Assembly: GCA_021824575.1 (NCBI GenBank)
Contig: JAKAKJ010000084.1
Location: 56,964-120,963, forward strand
Length of the DNA: 64,000 nucleotides
Source: Chloroflexota bacterium
Lineage (GTDB): Bacteria > Chloroflexota > Anaerolineae > Anaerolineales > Villigracilaceae
Direction of reading: 5' to 3'
Below, one piece after another: positions 20,658-29,662 of the stretch. Made by a program: the position numbers and the translations under genes. Under the pieces are notes generated by a model. That model did not search any database. It saw only the letters and a program-made list of their open reading frames with translations, and was not told the origin of the DNA. Every line of letters begins with the position of its first letter. The stretch's first letter is position 1.

Positions 20658-20749
20658 GGACGCGGACACTCAAAAAGCGAGTGCAGGTGGGTGCTGTTTA
20701 ACGCGGACGATGATCAAAAAATCCGCGTTTTCGGCGTTGACCCGCGTCC
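20658..20749. repeat. Nested GGACGCGG / CCGCGTCC inverted repeats in intergenic DNA
   Basis: GGACGCGG (20658-20665)/CCGCGTCC (20742-20749); AACGCGGA (20700-20707)/TCCGCGTT (20722-20729). Confidence 0.55.
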
Positions 20750-20754
20750 AAAAC

Positions 20755-21201
20755 TTAACCTTTTAGATTTTCCTCGATGAACTTTTTCCAGATCGGGTAT
20801 TCATCTGGATTCCAAATTCGTCGCAAATCTTTGAAAGCATCTTCGGGTTTCCATCCAAGCCGCGTGACGCGATATAACGTGATAAATCCAGTAGCGCGAT
20901 AATTTGCGCGGCAGTGGACGAGCGTTTTCTTGTTTTTATTTTCGTCCATGGCTTTGATGAAGTCATCGAAATTTTGGCGCATCGGCGCTTCCCAGTCCAC
21001 TGGGATATTGACGTATTTCATTCCAAGCGATTCCACCAATTTGTCTTCATCTGCTAAATCTTGTTCAGGATCGAACGGTACGAGATTGATCACTACTTTG
21101 ACGCCAGCCTCGGCAACCGATTTAATTTGCCCGGCAGTCGGCATTCCGCTGCTCAACAAATTCTCATTCAGTTGTAAGAAGTTGCGAATATCTTGAATCA
21201 T
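20755..21201 (-). CDS. Protein tyrosine phosphatase-like family protein
   Basis: LLSSGMPTAGQIKSVAEAGVKVVINLVP...TLVHCRANYRATGFITLYRV. Confidence 0.8.
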   Translation of the reverse strand: MIQDIRNFLQLNENLLSSGMPTAGQIKSVAEAGVKVVINLVPFDPEQDLADEDKLVESLGMKYVNIPVDWEAPMRQNFDDFIKAMDENKNKKTLVHCRANYRATGFITLYRVTRLGWKPEDAFKDLRRIWNPDEYPIWKKFIEENLKG

Positions 21202-21674
21202 GATTTGACTCGCACAACTTTTCCATCCGTCATCTTTTGTAAATCATCCGGTGTCAATTCAAAGATGGCATTCGGCGTTCCCGCCGCGGCCCAAACTGTT
21301 TTGTATTGAAGCAGATCTTCATCAAGATACGTCTCCATCTTTTGCGCGTGTCCAAGCGGAGGCACGCCGCCGATGGCAAAGCCGGTGGCGGCGCGCACAA
21401 AATCCGCATCGGCGCGGACGATGGCTTCGCCCGCATATTCGCTGATGCGTTTCTCGTCCACGCGGTTTGCACCGCTGGTCAAAACAAGGATCGGTTTATT
21501 ACTCGTTTTGCCTTTGAAGATCAACGACTTGGTGATCTGTCCAAGCGCGCAGCCTGTGCGGTCGGCGGCTTCCTGTGCGGTGCGCGTGCTTTCAGCAAAC
21601 TCAATGACTTTGCAGTCGAAGCCTTGCGATGTCAAAATATCCTGGACTTTTTGTGCGGAGGGTGAGAGTGTCAT
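21198..21674 (-). CDS. YbaK/EbsC-like aminoacyl-tRNA deacylase
   Basis: STRTAQEAADRTGCALGQITKSLIFKGK...GFAIGGVPPLGH; overlaps downstream gene by 4 nt (ATGA). Confidence 0.9.
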   Translation of the reverse strand: MTLSPSAQKVQDILTSQGFDCKVIEFAESTRTAQEAADRTGCALGQITKSLIFKGKTSNKPILVLTSGANRVDEKRISEYAGEAIVRADADFVRAATGFAIGGVPPLGHAQKMETYLDEDLLQYKTVWAAAGTPNAIFELTPDDLQKMTDGKVVRVKS

Positions 21675-21934
21675 GTCTTTTTCCAATGATACGAAGTGCT
21701 GCGCAATTATCCAAACCGAACGTTGTTTTTTCCTTATACGGACAAATCCGCATTTAGATATTTACGCAAGAAGCAGTAGAATTGCGACGGAGTATAACGC
21801 AAATGCCGCGTGAAAAGGAAGTTTACGCAGACCATGCGATTACTACATCTTGAAAATTTCTGTGACTGGCTGGGCAAGGTGAGCAATTGACGATGTTGCC
21901 CGAATGCACAGGCGTTTGGCGGATGAAAATATAA

Positions 21935-22687
21935 ATGTCTGATTTGAAATTGAATTATCGCGTGGAGGGCGATGGCGAGCCTTTGCTGCTTGTTCACGGC
22001 TTTGGCATTTCGTTCAATATTTGGAAAAATCTGATTCCGCTTTTGCGACCACACTTTACTTTGGTGATGATCGAAGCGCCGGGGATTGGCGGGTCGCCGT
22101 TCGAGAAAAATGGACGATCCTATCTGGCCGCGTCCGTGGAAGCGATTGAATGCCTGCGCACAAAGCTTGGATTCGATTCATGGAATGTGCTTGGTTATTC
22201 CACAGGTTCGAGAATCGCTGAAGCTTACGGGGGCGCTTATGTCTCACGTGTGCGCGGCTTGATCTTTCTTTGTCCATTGGTTTTGCCGCGCTTCACCAAT
22301 CTGAATCTACGCATTTCGCTTTGGGTGGATAAGTTCATTCCCGCCTATGGCGATTTTATTTTGACCGGCTGGCGGTTAAAATTTCTGATCCTGCTTCTGG
22401 GTTTCAGCCTGAAGCAGAATCCTCTGGCAGGCGAGTGGTTCGATGAAATAAGCCAAAATCCGCGAAATGTCTTGAAGGAAACCCTGCGGATGGTTGCGCC
22501 TGTTGGAACGCGTCCATTCGATGTGCCGAAGTCTGCTTTGCACATTTGGGGCAGGGATGATTTTGTCACGCAAAAGCCGCGGAAGCCGGGTCCGCATGAC
22601 TTTTTTATCTATGCCAATCATGCCGCGCCGATGTTGGCGGCGGACGAAGTTTCTGAACTTATCATCAAACTCTTAGGAAATTCTTGA
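21935..22687 (+). CDS. Alpha/beta hydrolase
   Basis: LLLVHGFGISFNIWKNLIPLL; NVLGYSTGSRIAEAYG. Confidence 0.88.
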   Translation: MSDLKLNYRVEGDGEPLLLVHGFGISFNIWKNLIPLLRPHFTLVMIEAPGIGGSPFEKNGRSYLAASVEAIECLRTKLGFDSWNVLGYSTGSRIAEAYGGAYVSRVRGLIFLCPLVLPRFTNLNLRISLWVDKFIPAYGDFILTGWRLKFLILLLGFSLKQNPLAGEWFDEISQNPRNVLKETLRMVAPVGTRPFDVPKSALHIWGRDDFVTQKPRKPGPHDFFIYANHAAPMLAADEVSELIIKLLGNS

Positions 22688-22734
22688 TGTGCCTTTATGC
22701 GATTACGTTAAAGTGGGCATACAACAATAGTTCC

Positions 22735-22809
22735 TGTCACTGCGAGTAGCGCTTTGGTCTCGATACATCGCCTTCGGCAACACTCGACCAGCGGCGGCTC
22801 GCAATGGCA
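22735..22809. repeat. MITE/REP-like element with TGTCACTGCGAG / CTCGCAATGGCA ends and internal GGTCTCGATAC..CTCGACCA
   Basis: Terminal repeats 22735-22746 and 22798-22809, internal unit about 22755-22790. Confidence 0.6.
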
Positions 22810-22828
22810 TATCATGTGAGCGATATTC

Positions 22829-23680
22829 ATGCGAACATTTTTTAGCGAGACCTGGAGCGATCTCCGCGCACTGCCAAACGATTTGCTTCATGACCGCGAC
22901 TGGTTGATTATCACGGCCTTGATTTTGCTTCCGTGGCTGCTTTTGTTTTTGAACAACCATGATTTGACTTCGCTCCAGCCTCTAACCTGGATTTTCGGCT
23001 TTATTGCTTTTTTCTGGCTGGTCGGTCACCGGCATTCTCTTCCGTCACTGCAAATACGCAGGCCGCGCCTCGAACTTGTCGTCGCGTTGGGGTTAGCCGT
23101 TTTATGGATTCTTTATCGCGTGGGTGAATATTGGCATCTGTATACAATTCCTGCCCTGGGATTCGAGAACAGCTGCGGCCCGATTTCTGACACGCCGATT
23201 CCCAAAATGATCGAGATGTTTCTCCTGCCGCTTCTGTTTTTGATCGCGTTGAAATATTCTTTCAAAGCGATTGGCTTTTCGTTCGACAAATTTTCCTGGC
23301 TGGCCGCGCTTCTGCCGATCATTGTTTTGATCGTTTACGGTTTGACCAATCATCCGCTGAGATCATTCGCAATTTCATCGGCCTGTTATTTCTTTGGTGC
23401 GGGGTTGCCGGAAGAATTTTTATATCGCGCTTTTATTCAAACGCGGATCGAAGCACTTGTGCGGCGTCCGCTTTGGGCGGTGTGGCTGGCTTCGTTTGCG
23501 TTCGGCGCTTCGCATGTTCCGATTGACCTTGCCGGATCGCTTGTCCATTGGCAGGATGCGCTGCTCACGGCATTCACCTATCAAATGACGGTCGGCTTTG
23601 CGCTGGGTTATGCTTACATGCGAACGCGAAATGTCCTGCCGTTATCGTTAATTCACACGTTCATTGATTCTGCGATCTGA
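22829..23680 (+). CDS. CPBP family intramembrane glutamic endopeptidase (CAAX-like)
   Basis: GAGLPEEFLYRAFIQTR, FGASHVPIDL, TM-rich. ATG at 22829. Confidence 0.87.
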   Translation: MRTFFSETWSDLRALPNDLLHDRDWLIITALILLPWLLLFLNNHDLTSLQPLTWIFGFIAFFWLVGHRHSLPSLQIRRPRLELVVALGLAVLWILYRVGEYWHLYTIPALGFENSCGPISDTPIPKMIEMFLLPLLFLIALKYSFKAIGFSFDKFSWLAALLPIIVLIVYGLTNHPLRSFAISSACYFFGAGLPEEFLYRAFIQTRIEALVRRPLWAVWLASFAFGASHVPIDLAGSLVHWQDALLTAFTYQMTVGFALGYAYMRTRNVLPLSLIHTFIDSAI

Positions 23681-23696
23681 TTTGTGGTTCGCCGCG

Positions 23697-23734
23697 GGTC
23701 GAGTAGCCGGTGATCTTCTGGCGTATCAAGACCA
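23697..23734. repeat. Inverted copy of the GGTCTCGATAC..CTCGACC unit
   Basis: ggtcgagtagccgg...gcgtatcaagacca is the reverse orientation of 22755-22790. Confidence 0.6.
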
Positions 23735-23789
23735 AGCCCGACGTCGTTAATTAACGTCAGTTCGGGATAAGGAGTGGTCTCAGATTTTG

Positions 23790-23862
23790 GACGCTGATAA
23801 ACGCTGAAAACGCAGATTTTTCCTTTCCTTGTCAGCGCGAATCAGCGTTCTTCTGCGTCCCG
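23790..23862. repeat. Imperfect inverted repeat GGACGCTGATAAACGCTGA...TCAGCGTTCTTCTGCGTCC
   Basis: About 29-bp imperfect arms; resembles a common dispersed element type. Confidence 0.6.
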
Positions 23863-23917
23863 ATTCGCTAACCCGAACTCGCGTTTAATTAGTCCATTGC
23901 ATGTGAGCGGAGATGCC

Positions 23918-23939
23918 GCGTGGCGCCTTGGCGCCACGC
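23918..23939. repeat. GCGTGGCGCC hairpin, family copy 2
   Basis: GCGTGGCGCC-TT-GGCGCCACGC. Confidence 0.75.
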
Positions 23940-23954
23940 TCAATGACATTGTTG

Positions 23955-24422
23955 TTATCGAAAAATTGGGATTGTTTGATTTAGAAGTGCGTCTTCGATG
24001 CGTTCCTTGTGGCGTCCATGCATGGGCATGGATTCGATTTCGTCCATCGAGAAATAGCCAAACTCGATTATCTCATCTGACAAACCGACTTTTCCACCAA
24101 CAATTTCTGTTTCAAAACTCAGGACGATAATTTGGACTTTGTTCCCGTCAGGATAGATGACCAATTGGTCGCGGTTGCTGTATACGCCGGTCAACCGCTT
24201 CGGTTGGATCTCGAGATGGGTTTCCTCGAGAACCTCGCGCTGACAGCATTCTTCGATGGTTTCGCCTGATTCCATTTTGCCGCCCGGCAAACACCACAAG
24301 CCATTGTCTTTGCGCCTGGTGAGAAAAACCTTTGTACGCGTTTCATCGAAAATAATGGCGCAGGAACCGATTCGCAGCTCCGCGCCCTGGGTGATGCGAT
24401 TGCCGTAGATAACCTGAGTCAT
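23955..24422 (-). CDS. NUDIX hydrolase
   Basis: GGKMESGETIEECCQREVLEETHLEI Nudix box. Confidence 0.93.
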   Translation of the reverse strand: MTQVIYGNRITQGAELRIGSCAIIFDETRTKVFLTRRKDNGLWCLPGGKMESGETIEECCQREVLEETHLEIQPKRLTGVYSNRDQLVIYPDGNKVQIIVLSFETEIVGGKVGLSDEIIEFGYFSMDEIESMPMHGRHKERIEDALLNQTIPIFR

Positions 24423-24433
24423 GAATCCTCCCG

Positions 24434-24479
24434 CCCTCACCCTTTCCTCTCCCAACGGGAGAGGGGACAGGGATGAGGG
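24434..24479. repeat. CCCTCA..CCTCTCCC/GGGAGAGG..TGAGGG palindromic repeat
   Basis: Outer 6-bp arms 24434-24439/24474-24479; inner 24446-24453/24457-24464. Confidence 0.7.
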
Positions 24480-25322
24480 TTATTTTATGAATGTTCCGTT
24501 CCGCAATTCTATCAGCGTTTGCTGAATTTCCTCCATCGTGTTCATCACGAACGGGCCGTAGGGCGCAATCGGTTCTTTGAACGGCGCGCCGGCCATCAAC
24601 ATAAATCGCACGGATGAATTTTCTGTTTTCACGCGTAAATGATCGCCGTCACTGAATTTGATCATGCGGACAGATTCGACAGTTTGATCGCCGAAGACCC
24701 CTTCGCCCTCGAAGACATACGCGATGGCGGTGTGACCAGCTTCAATGGGCTGAGTCCATTCGTTATCGGCAGCCAGCTCAACGTCGAGGTAAAGAGGCGA
24801 GGCCGCGATCTCGGTGACGGGTCCAACAACGCCGTTGACTTGTCCCGCGACGACGCGGATTTTGATTCCATCCTTTTCATAAGTTGGAATCGTCGCGGCA
24901 TTGACTTCCTGATAACGCGGCTCAGTCATCTTAAGGTGAGAAGGGAGGTTGACCCAAAGTTGAAATCCGTAAATGTTTCCACTTGGGCCGCGGCGCGGCA
25001 TTTCTTCATGGAGGATGCCGCGGCCGGACGTCATCCATTGCACATCGCCGGGGCCGATCAGGCCCGAATTGCCGAGGCTGTCGCGGTGCGCAGTGGAACC
25101 TTCGAGCATGTACGTGACGGTTTCGATGCCGCGGTGCGGGTGCATGGGGAATCCGCGGATGGGACCCTCGACCGGATCGTTGAAAGCGAAATGATCGAAG
25201 AGCAGGAAGGGATCGAAGAGATTGGATTTGTGCGGCGCGATGGAACGTCGAAGCAGCACGCCGGCGCCTTCGATGACGTATTGCGGTTCGATGATTTGAG
25301 AAATGGTTCGTGAGTTGGTCAT
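24480..25322 (-). CDS. Pirin family protein
   Basis: FDPFLLFDHFAFNDP..GFPMHPHRGIETVTYMLEGSTAHRDSLGNSGLIGPGDVQWMTSGRGILHEEMP. Confidence 0.95.
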   Translation of the reverse strand: MTNSRTISQIIEPQYVIEGAGVLLRRSIAPHKSNLFDPFLLFDHFAFNDPVEGPIRGFPMHPHRGIETVTYMLEGSTAHRDSLGNSGLIGPGDVQWMTSGRGILHEEMPRRGPSGNIYGFQLWVNLPSHLKMTEPRYQEVNAATIPTYEKDGIKIRVVAGQVNGVVGPVTEIAASPLYLDVELAADNEWTQPIEAGHTAIAYVFEGEGVFGDQTVESVRMIKFSDGDHLRVKTENSSVRFMLMAGAPFKEPIAPYGPFVMNTMEEIQQTLIELRNGTFIK

Positions 25323-25371
25323 GCGGAATAGATGATGCCAGCCCGGAAAGTATTACATCAAATACCCGGCA

Positions 25372-27291
25372 TTAAGATACTGGTGGGCAATTCGCGTTAT
25401 CCGTCGAGATGATTTTTGAGCGAGCCATCTCATTGCCTTGATTATCCATCGCTGCGACTTGAAAATAACATTCGCCCTGGGGAAGGTTGGTAAATTGTGA
25501 TTGGGTCTCGAAATCGGTTTTTGGATTTTCTTCGATCAGGCTGAGCGACTGCGGGGAATTTCCCCCAAAAACTTTATACGAAGCCACTTCGGTTGCGCCA
25601 TTCCAGGAATATCCCAGCGTGAGCGTGTTCCCTTCAATTTTATAGGCAAGCGCCGGTAATGTGTTCGGCGAGCCCTGCCAGGGAAAGCGAAAGGCGCGAT
25701 AACTGACGTACGGCTGGTCGAGCGAAAGCTCGAAAAGGATTTGATTATCCGGAGCTACTTCCGTCATCGAGACGTAAGCAAATTGAGTTGCCTGCGATGG
25801 CGATCCCCAGCTTATAAATGTATTTCCATCTGGAAGTCTTTGTGTGTTACCCATGTACGAACCGAAGACAGGCGGCGAATGTGTGAAGTCCCAGACTTCC
25901 GCCACGGTTTTGTTCGTTTCGTCCACTTTGTATTCCACGCTCTGCGAAGGCGCGGGGGTTTGTGTGGTGCCGTGATTATCGAAAACCGTAATGTCTCCAT
26001 TTGGAAGCTGTCTGGCATCATGCTGGTAAGCAAAAGGCTGACTGTTGACAAATGTAAACATGCTTTCTTTGCCGCCCAGCCGCCAGATGATATCGCCGGT
26101 TTGAAGGTTGATCTTGGTAATCTCGTTGAGATTCCGGCTGGATAGCAGAAGGTTGCCGTCGTTCGATAAAGCGAGCGAATTTCCGTGAATCAAATCTATG
26201 TTTTGATCTGTCAACGTGGCAGTCGAATCAAAGAATGAAAAATGATCCCAGCTTCGCCATTCGAAGATCACATTCTTTGACGGGTCGAGCTCCTGGATCA
26301 CCAGGCCGGTGACGGTCGCGTTGTTTTTTCCGCCTGGGACAACCCGACTCATATCCACAGTCTCTGCGTCATAAACCATCAGCAGCGCATCGCCATTTGG
26401 CAGGAGTTGGAAATCGTGCAGGTCCGCGGCGTAACCGTCTCCCGCCTGATAAATATCAACCACCTGATAATGGGAATTCATGAGGTAGATCGTGGAATTT
26501 TTTTGATCGTAATAGGATAACAAGCCATTCGGCTGTTCCTTGAAATCCCAGGCGTCCAGAGCACCTGCCGCAGACTGATAATAAACAAGCTGCCCCTGAT
26601 CATTCAGAATCAGCAGATAGGATCCAATCGTTGACTCGGTCCAATAGAAAGGGGCTACAAAAATATATCCTTCCGTTGCGTCCAGCGAAGTTTGCGGCGC
26701 CGTAAAGGTGTAATGAGGAATATCCTGAGGCACAGTCAGAAAGTTGGGGAAGGCGCTGCGCGGAGCATGGCCTGGGACCGGAGGGGATGATAATTCGCTG
26801 CTTCCCGGCGATCCGGATTGCTGATTGATCGCAACCGTGAATGTATATGAAAGCGGAGGGTAGCTGGTCTCCGGGTCCACATAGAATGCGCTGACATTGA
26901 CAGCAACCTGCTCTCCCGGCGCAAATGGACTCGCGGGTCTGAAGATGACCGTTTTGTGATCGTCGGCGAGGATCGTTTGCCCTGTATGCGGTCCGCTTGA
27001 TATTCCCGATACGTTGAATTTCAATTGACCAAGGTCCTGGTTGGTCAGAGTGGGGCCATAGCGGACGATGATCGTTGTGTCTTTGGAAACATATTGGGCA
27101 TTTTGCAAGGGCGAATAATATTGAGGCGCGGGAGATTGAGATAAGGGAACTTCAGCGGGGATAGGAGTCTGGGTCGGGGGAATCTGGGATGCGAGCGGCT
27201 GAGGTGAAGCCGGTTGCGGAACAAGAGGCGCGCACGATGAAAGCGCGAAAACAATGACCAGGCTGGCTGATAAAATTCTTGTTGCTTTCAT
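25372..27291 (-). CDS. Arylsulfotransferase-like (ASST) lipoprotein
   Basis: LSSCAP lipobox; HDFQLLPNGDALLM; HGNSLALSNDGNLLLSSRNLNEITKINLQTGDIIWRLGG; YQHDARQLPNGDITVFDNH. Confidence 0.85.
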   Translation of the reverse strand: MKATRILSASLVIVFALSSCAPLVPQPASPQPLASQIPPTQTPIPAEVPLSQSPAPQYYSPLQNAQYVSKDTTIIVRYGPTLTNQDLGQLKFNVSGISSGPHTGQTILADDHKTVIFRPASPFAPGEQVAVNVSAFYVDPETSYPPLSYTFTVAINQQSGSPGSSELSSPPVPGHAPRSAFPNFLTVPQDIPHYTFTAPQTSLDATEGYIFVAPFYWTESTIGSYLLILNDQGQLVYYQSAAGALDAWDFKEQPNGLLSYYDQKNSTIYLMNSHYQVVDIYQAGDGYAADLHDFQLLPNGDALLMVYDAETVDMSRVVPGGKNNATVTGLVIQELDPSKNVIFEWRSWDHFSFFDSTATLTDQNIDLIHGNSLALSNDGNLLLSSRNLNEITKINLQTGDIIWRLGGKESMFTFVNSQPFAYQHDARQLPNGDITVFDNHGTTQTPAPSQSVEYKVDETNKTVAEVWDFTHSPPVFGSYMGNTQRLPDGNTFISWGSPSQATQFAYVSMTEVAPDNQILFELSLDQPYVSYRAFRFPWQGSPNTLPALAYKIEGNTLTLGYSWNGATEVASYKVFGGNSPQSLSLIEENPKTDFETQSQFTNLPQGECYFQVAAMDNQGNEMARSKIISTDNANCPPVS

Positions 27292-27465
27292 TACTATTCG
27301 ATTTATTCTCCAAAGCAGATGGATACATACAATGACTGTCAAATGGCAGTCATGATGATAGTGATGAAATGTGACCTAATTATTAACCTGTTATGTAGAA
27401 AATATATGGATCAGGAAAACTTGCGGAACGATTTATCTTTTGTGCGTATTTGTATCGCGCAACGG

Positions 27466-28050
27466 TTATAGCCGCGCCAGGATTTTCGGCAGGCTTTGAG
27501 TGAATTCCAAACTTTCGTTTGATACATCCAGTTGCAATAAATGCTCGATTGGCATGGTTGATAGCCATTTACCTAAAAATGAACTGAACCGAGCGGTGTC
27601 TTCTGCCGAGGCAATATTGATGCGCTGACGCGAAATCAATCGCCTGCGGATGACTTCTTCACTGGCTGTCAGATAAACAATCAGATCGGGCGGAGGAAGC
27701 AACTGGCGCGTCAGTTCGTAGAATCGGCGGCACAGATCGAATTCAGAATCGCTGAGCCAGCCGCGGGCGTGGAAGAGACGTGTGAATCCGTGGAAGTCCA
27801 GGTCGAGTCCACCGTCCATCAACGCGGGACGCGCCTCGGCGCGCAGTCCTCTCTCCTGCTCGGCGCGCAGAAGAAGATAGTCCATTTGATTGGCGAGGCA
27901 GTAGCTTTCATCTTGCTTGAATAACGTCTGAAACGGACGTTCAATATGCTGTTCGTAAGCGACCGCGAAATTCCCCGCGCGGCTCAAAGCCTGAACCAGG
28001 CTGGTCTTTCCGACTCCGCTTGCGCCGACGACTGTGATGAGTTTTCCCAT
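27466..28050 (-). CDS. Deoxynucleoside kinase family protein
   Basis: MGKLITVVGASGVGKTSLVQAL P-loop; YELTRQLLPPPDLIVYLTASEEVIRRRLISRQR. The ORF-track 549-aa ORF is over-extended at the N-terminus. Confidence 0.87.
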   Translation of the reverse strand: MGKLITVVGASGVGKTSLVQALSRAGNFAVAYEQHIERPFQTLFKQDESYCLANQMDYLLLRAEQERGLRAEARPALMDGGLDLDFHGFTRLFHARGWLSDSEFDLCRRFYELTRQLLPPPDLIVYLTASEEVIRRRLISRQRINIASAEDTARFSSFLGKWLSTMPIEHLLQLDVSNESLEFTQSLPKILARL

Positions 28051-28061
28051 CGGTCTCCCAT

Positions 28062-28949
28062 CTATGCCCGCGGTTCGACATCGGGGCTTTGGGGTCGGCC
28101 AAGTTCCGCGCGGGTGAGAAGAATAACCGCGGCGAGGATCAATCCGCCGCCGATCAAAATGATCGCGCCGAGTTTTTCGCCGAAGAGCCACGCGGCCAGC
28201 AGAACGGTCACAACGGGTTCGAGCATCGAAAGCATGGACGCATTGGTCGGGCCGATGAGTTTGAGCCCGGCCAAAAATGTGACAACGGGAATGACGGTGG
28301 CGATCAACGTGACCGCCGCGACAGCCAGCCAGCCGGAGTTTGTCGCGGGCCAATGCGGATGATTGATGAACGTCAATATTCCAAAAACAATCCCCGCCGA
28401 CGCGAAGATGACTGTTGACGATTGTACCGCTGAGACCTTTTGCATCACGCCGCTGCCAACGATGATGTAGATCGAATAAATCGCTGCGGCGGCGATGGCC
28501 AGGAAAATTCCCATCCATTGACCTCCCTGTGGATTGGCTGTCATCGCCGCGCCGAGCGTGGCTAATGCGAGGGCGATGAGCGTCAGGCGCGTGAATCTTT
28601 CCTTCAGGAAAACGGCGGAGAGAATGGCAACGAAGACAGGATACAAATACAAAAGCAGCGCAACCAAACCCGCGGATGCAAATTTGATGGCAGTCAAATA
28701 TGAAAATGATTGCCCAACGTAACCAATTCCGCCCATGCCGGCGAGCAGATAAAGACTCTTGCCTTGCGGAATGGATTCGCGGCTGGCGAAAAGTAATATC
28801 GCGATGAACACCGCTGCAAATGTGAAGCGTAAAAACAAAAGCGTGAAGGTGTCCATGCCATCGGCGTAGGCATAACGACCGAAAATCGCAAGCGTCCCAA
28901 ACGAAGCTGCGGAGATGATGATGAGCAAAATCCCGATGATGCGATTCAT
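28062..28949 (-). CDS. EamA/DMT superfamily transporter
   Basis: 10-TM pattern; FGTLAIFGRYAYADG, PTNASMLSMLEPVVTVLLAAWLFGEKL. Confidence 0.92.
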   Translation of the reverse strand: MNRIIGILLIIISAASFGTLAIFGRYAYADGMDTFTLLFLRFTFAAVFIAILLFASRESIPQGKSLYLLAGMGGIGYVGQSFSYLTAIKFASAGLVALLLYLYPVFVAILSAVFLKERFTRLTLIALALATLGAAMTANPQGGQWMGIFLAIAAAAIYSIYIIVGSGVMQKVSAVQSSTVIFASAGIVFGILTFINHPHWPATNSGWLAVAAVTLIATVIPVVTFLAGLKLIGPTNASMLSMLEPVVTVLLAAWLFGEKLGAIILIGGGLILAAVILLTRAELGRPQSPDVEPRA

Positions 28950-28961
28950 GCTGCGTCCGAT

Positions 28962-29651
28962 TTATTTTGTTTGATTGTCCGATGTGTTTGCCGCGTCCCA
29001 CCACTTCGATAGATGCGCGAGCGGACGAAGCGGCTGGTCGGCATAATGAGAAATGTCGTTGAATAACATCAGCCGCGCCCGCACCGGGTCTTTGAAATCC
29101 ACGATGTTCAGGCACGCCGGAGCCTGATCGAGCCGGTCGCGATAACCGCGCGCGTCGAAGCCGAGCAGACTGCTCAAGATGAGTCGCAGCGTGGCTTTAT
29201 GCGACACAACCAAAACATTTTCATCTTTGTGCTTGAGGACGATTTCTCGAATGATCGGCAGAGCGCGTGCCAAAACGCTGATTCCTGATTCGCCGCCTTC
29301 CGGCGCGAATGTAAATGGGTCAGCTTCCCACGCCGCGTATTCGTCCGCGAAACGCGTCTCGACTTCTTTGCGCGTCAAGCCCTCCCAGTGTCCGTGGCTG
29401 ATCTCGCGCAGACCGTCGCATGGGATTGGTTCGAGCTTATGCGGCTGGACAAGGATGCGGGCCGTATCCATTGTGCGGTCAAGCGAACTGGCATACGCCG
29501 CGCTGATTTTCTTGTCGGCGAGCCGGATTGCGAGATGCTGGACTTGTGCGCGTCCTTCCTCAGACAGGAAAACGTTTTCCGCGCCTGAAAATTTATCTTC
29601 GGCTGTGAGCGGTGTCGCGCCGTGTCGAACAAGGTAGAGTCGTGTCGTCAT
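28962..29651 (-). CDS. Histidine phosphatase family protein
   Basis: LYLVRHGATPLT; SLDRTMDTARIL; GLREISHGHWEGLT; VVSHKATLRLIL. Confidence 0.93.
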   Translation of the reverse strand: MTTRLYLVRHGATPLTAEDKFSGAENVFLSEEGRAQVQHLAIRLADKKISAAYASSLDRTMDTARILVQPHKLEPIPCDGLREISHGHWEGLTRKEVETRFADEYAAWEADPFTFAPEGGESGISVLARALPIIREIVLKHKDENVLVVSHKATLRLILSSLLGFDARGYRDRLDQAPACLNIVDFKDPVRARLMLFNDISHYADQPLRPLAHLSKWWDAANTSDNQTK

Positions 29652-29662
29652 AGATGCTCTGG

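Noticed and set aside
28051-29115. N-terminal two-thirds of the 549-aa minus ORF ending in the deoxynucleoside kinase
   Set aside because: It overlaps the EamA transporter (28062-28949) in another frame, has Arg/His-rich composition, and the kinase has its own ATG at 28050 with a P-loop right after it.
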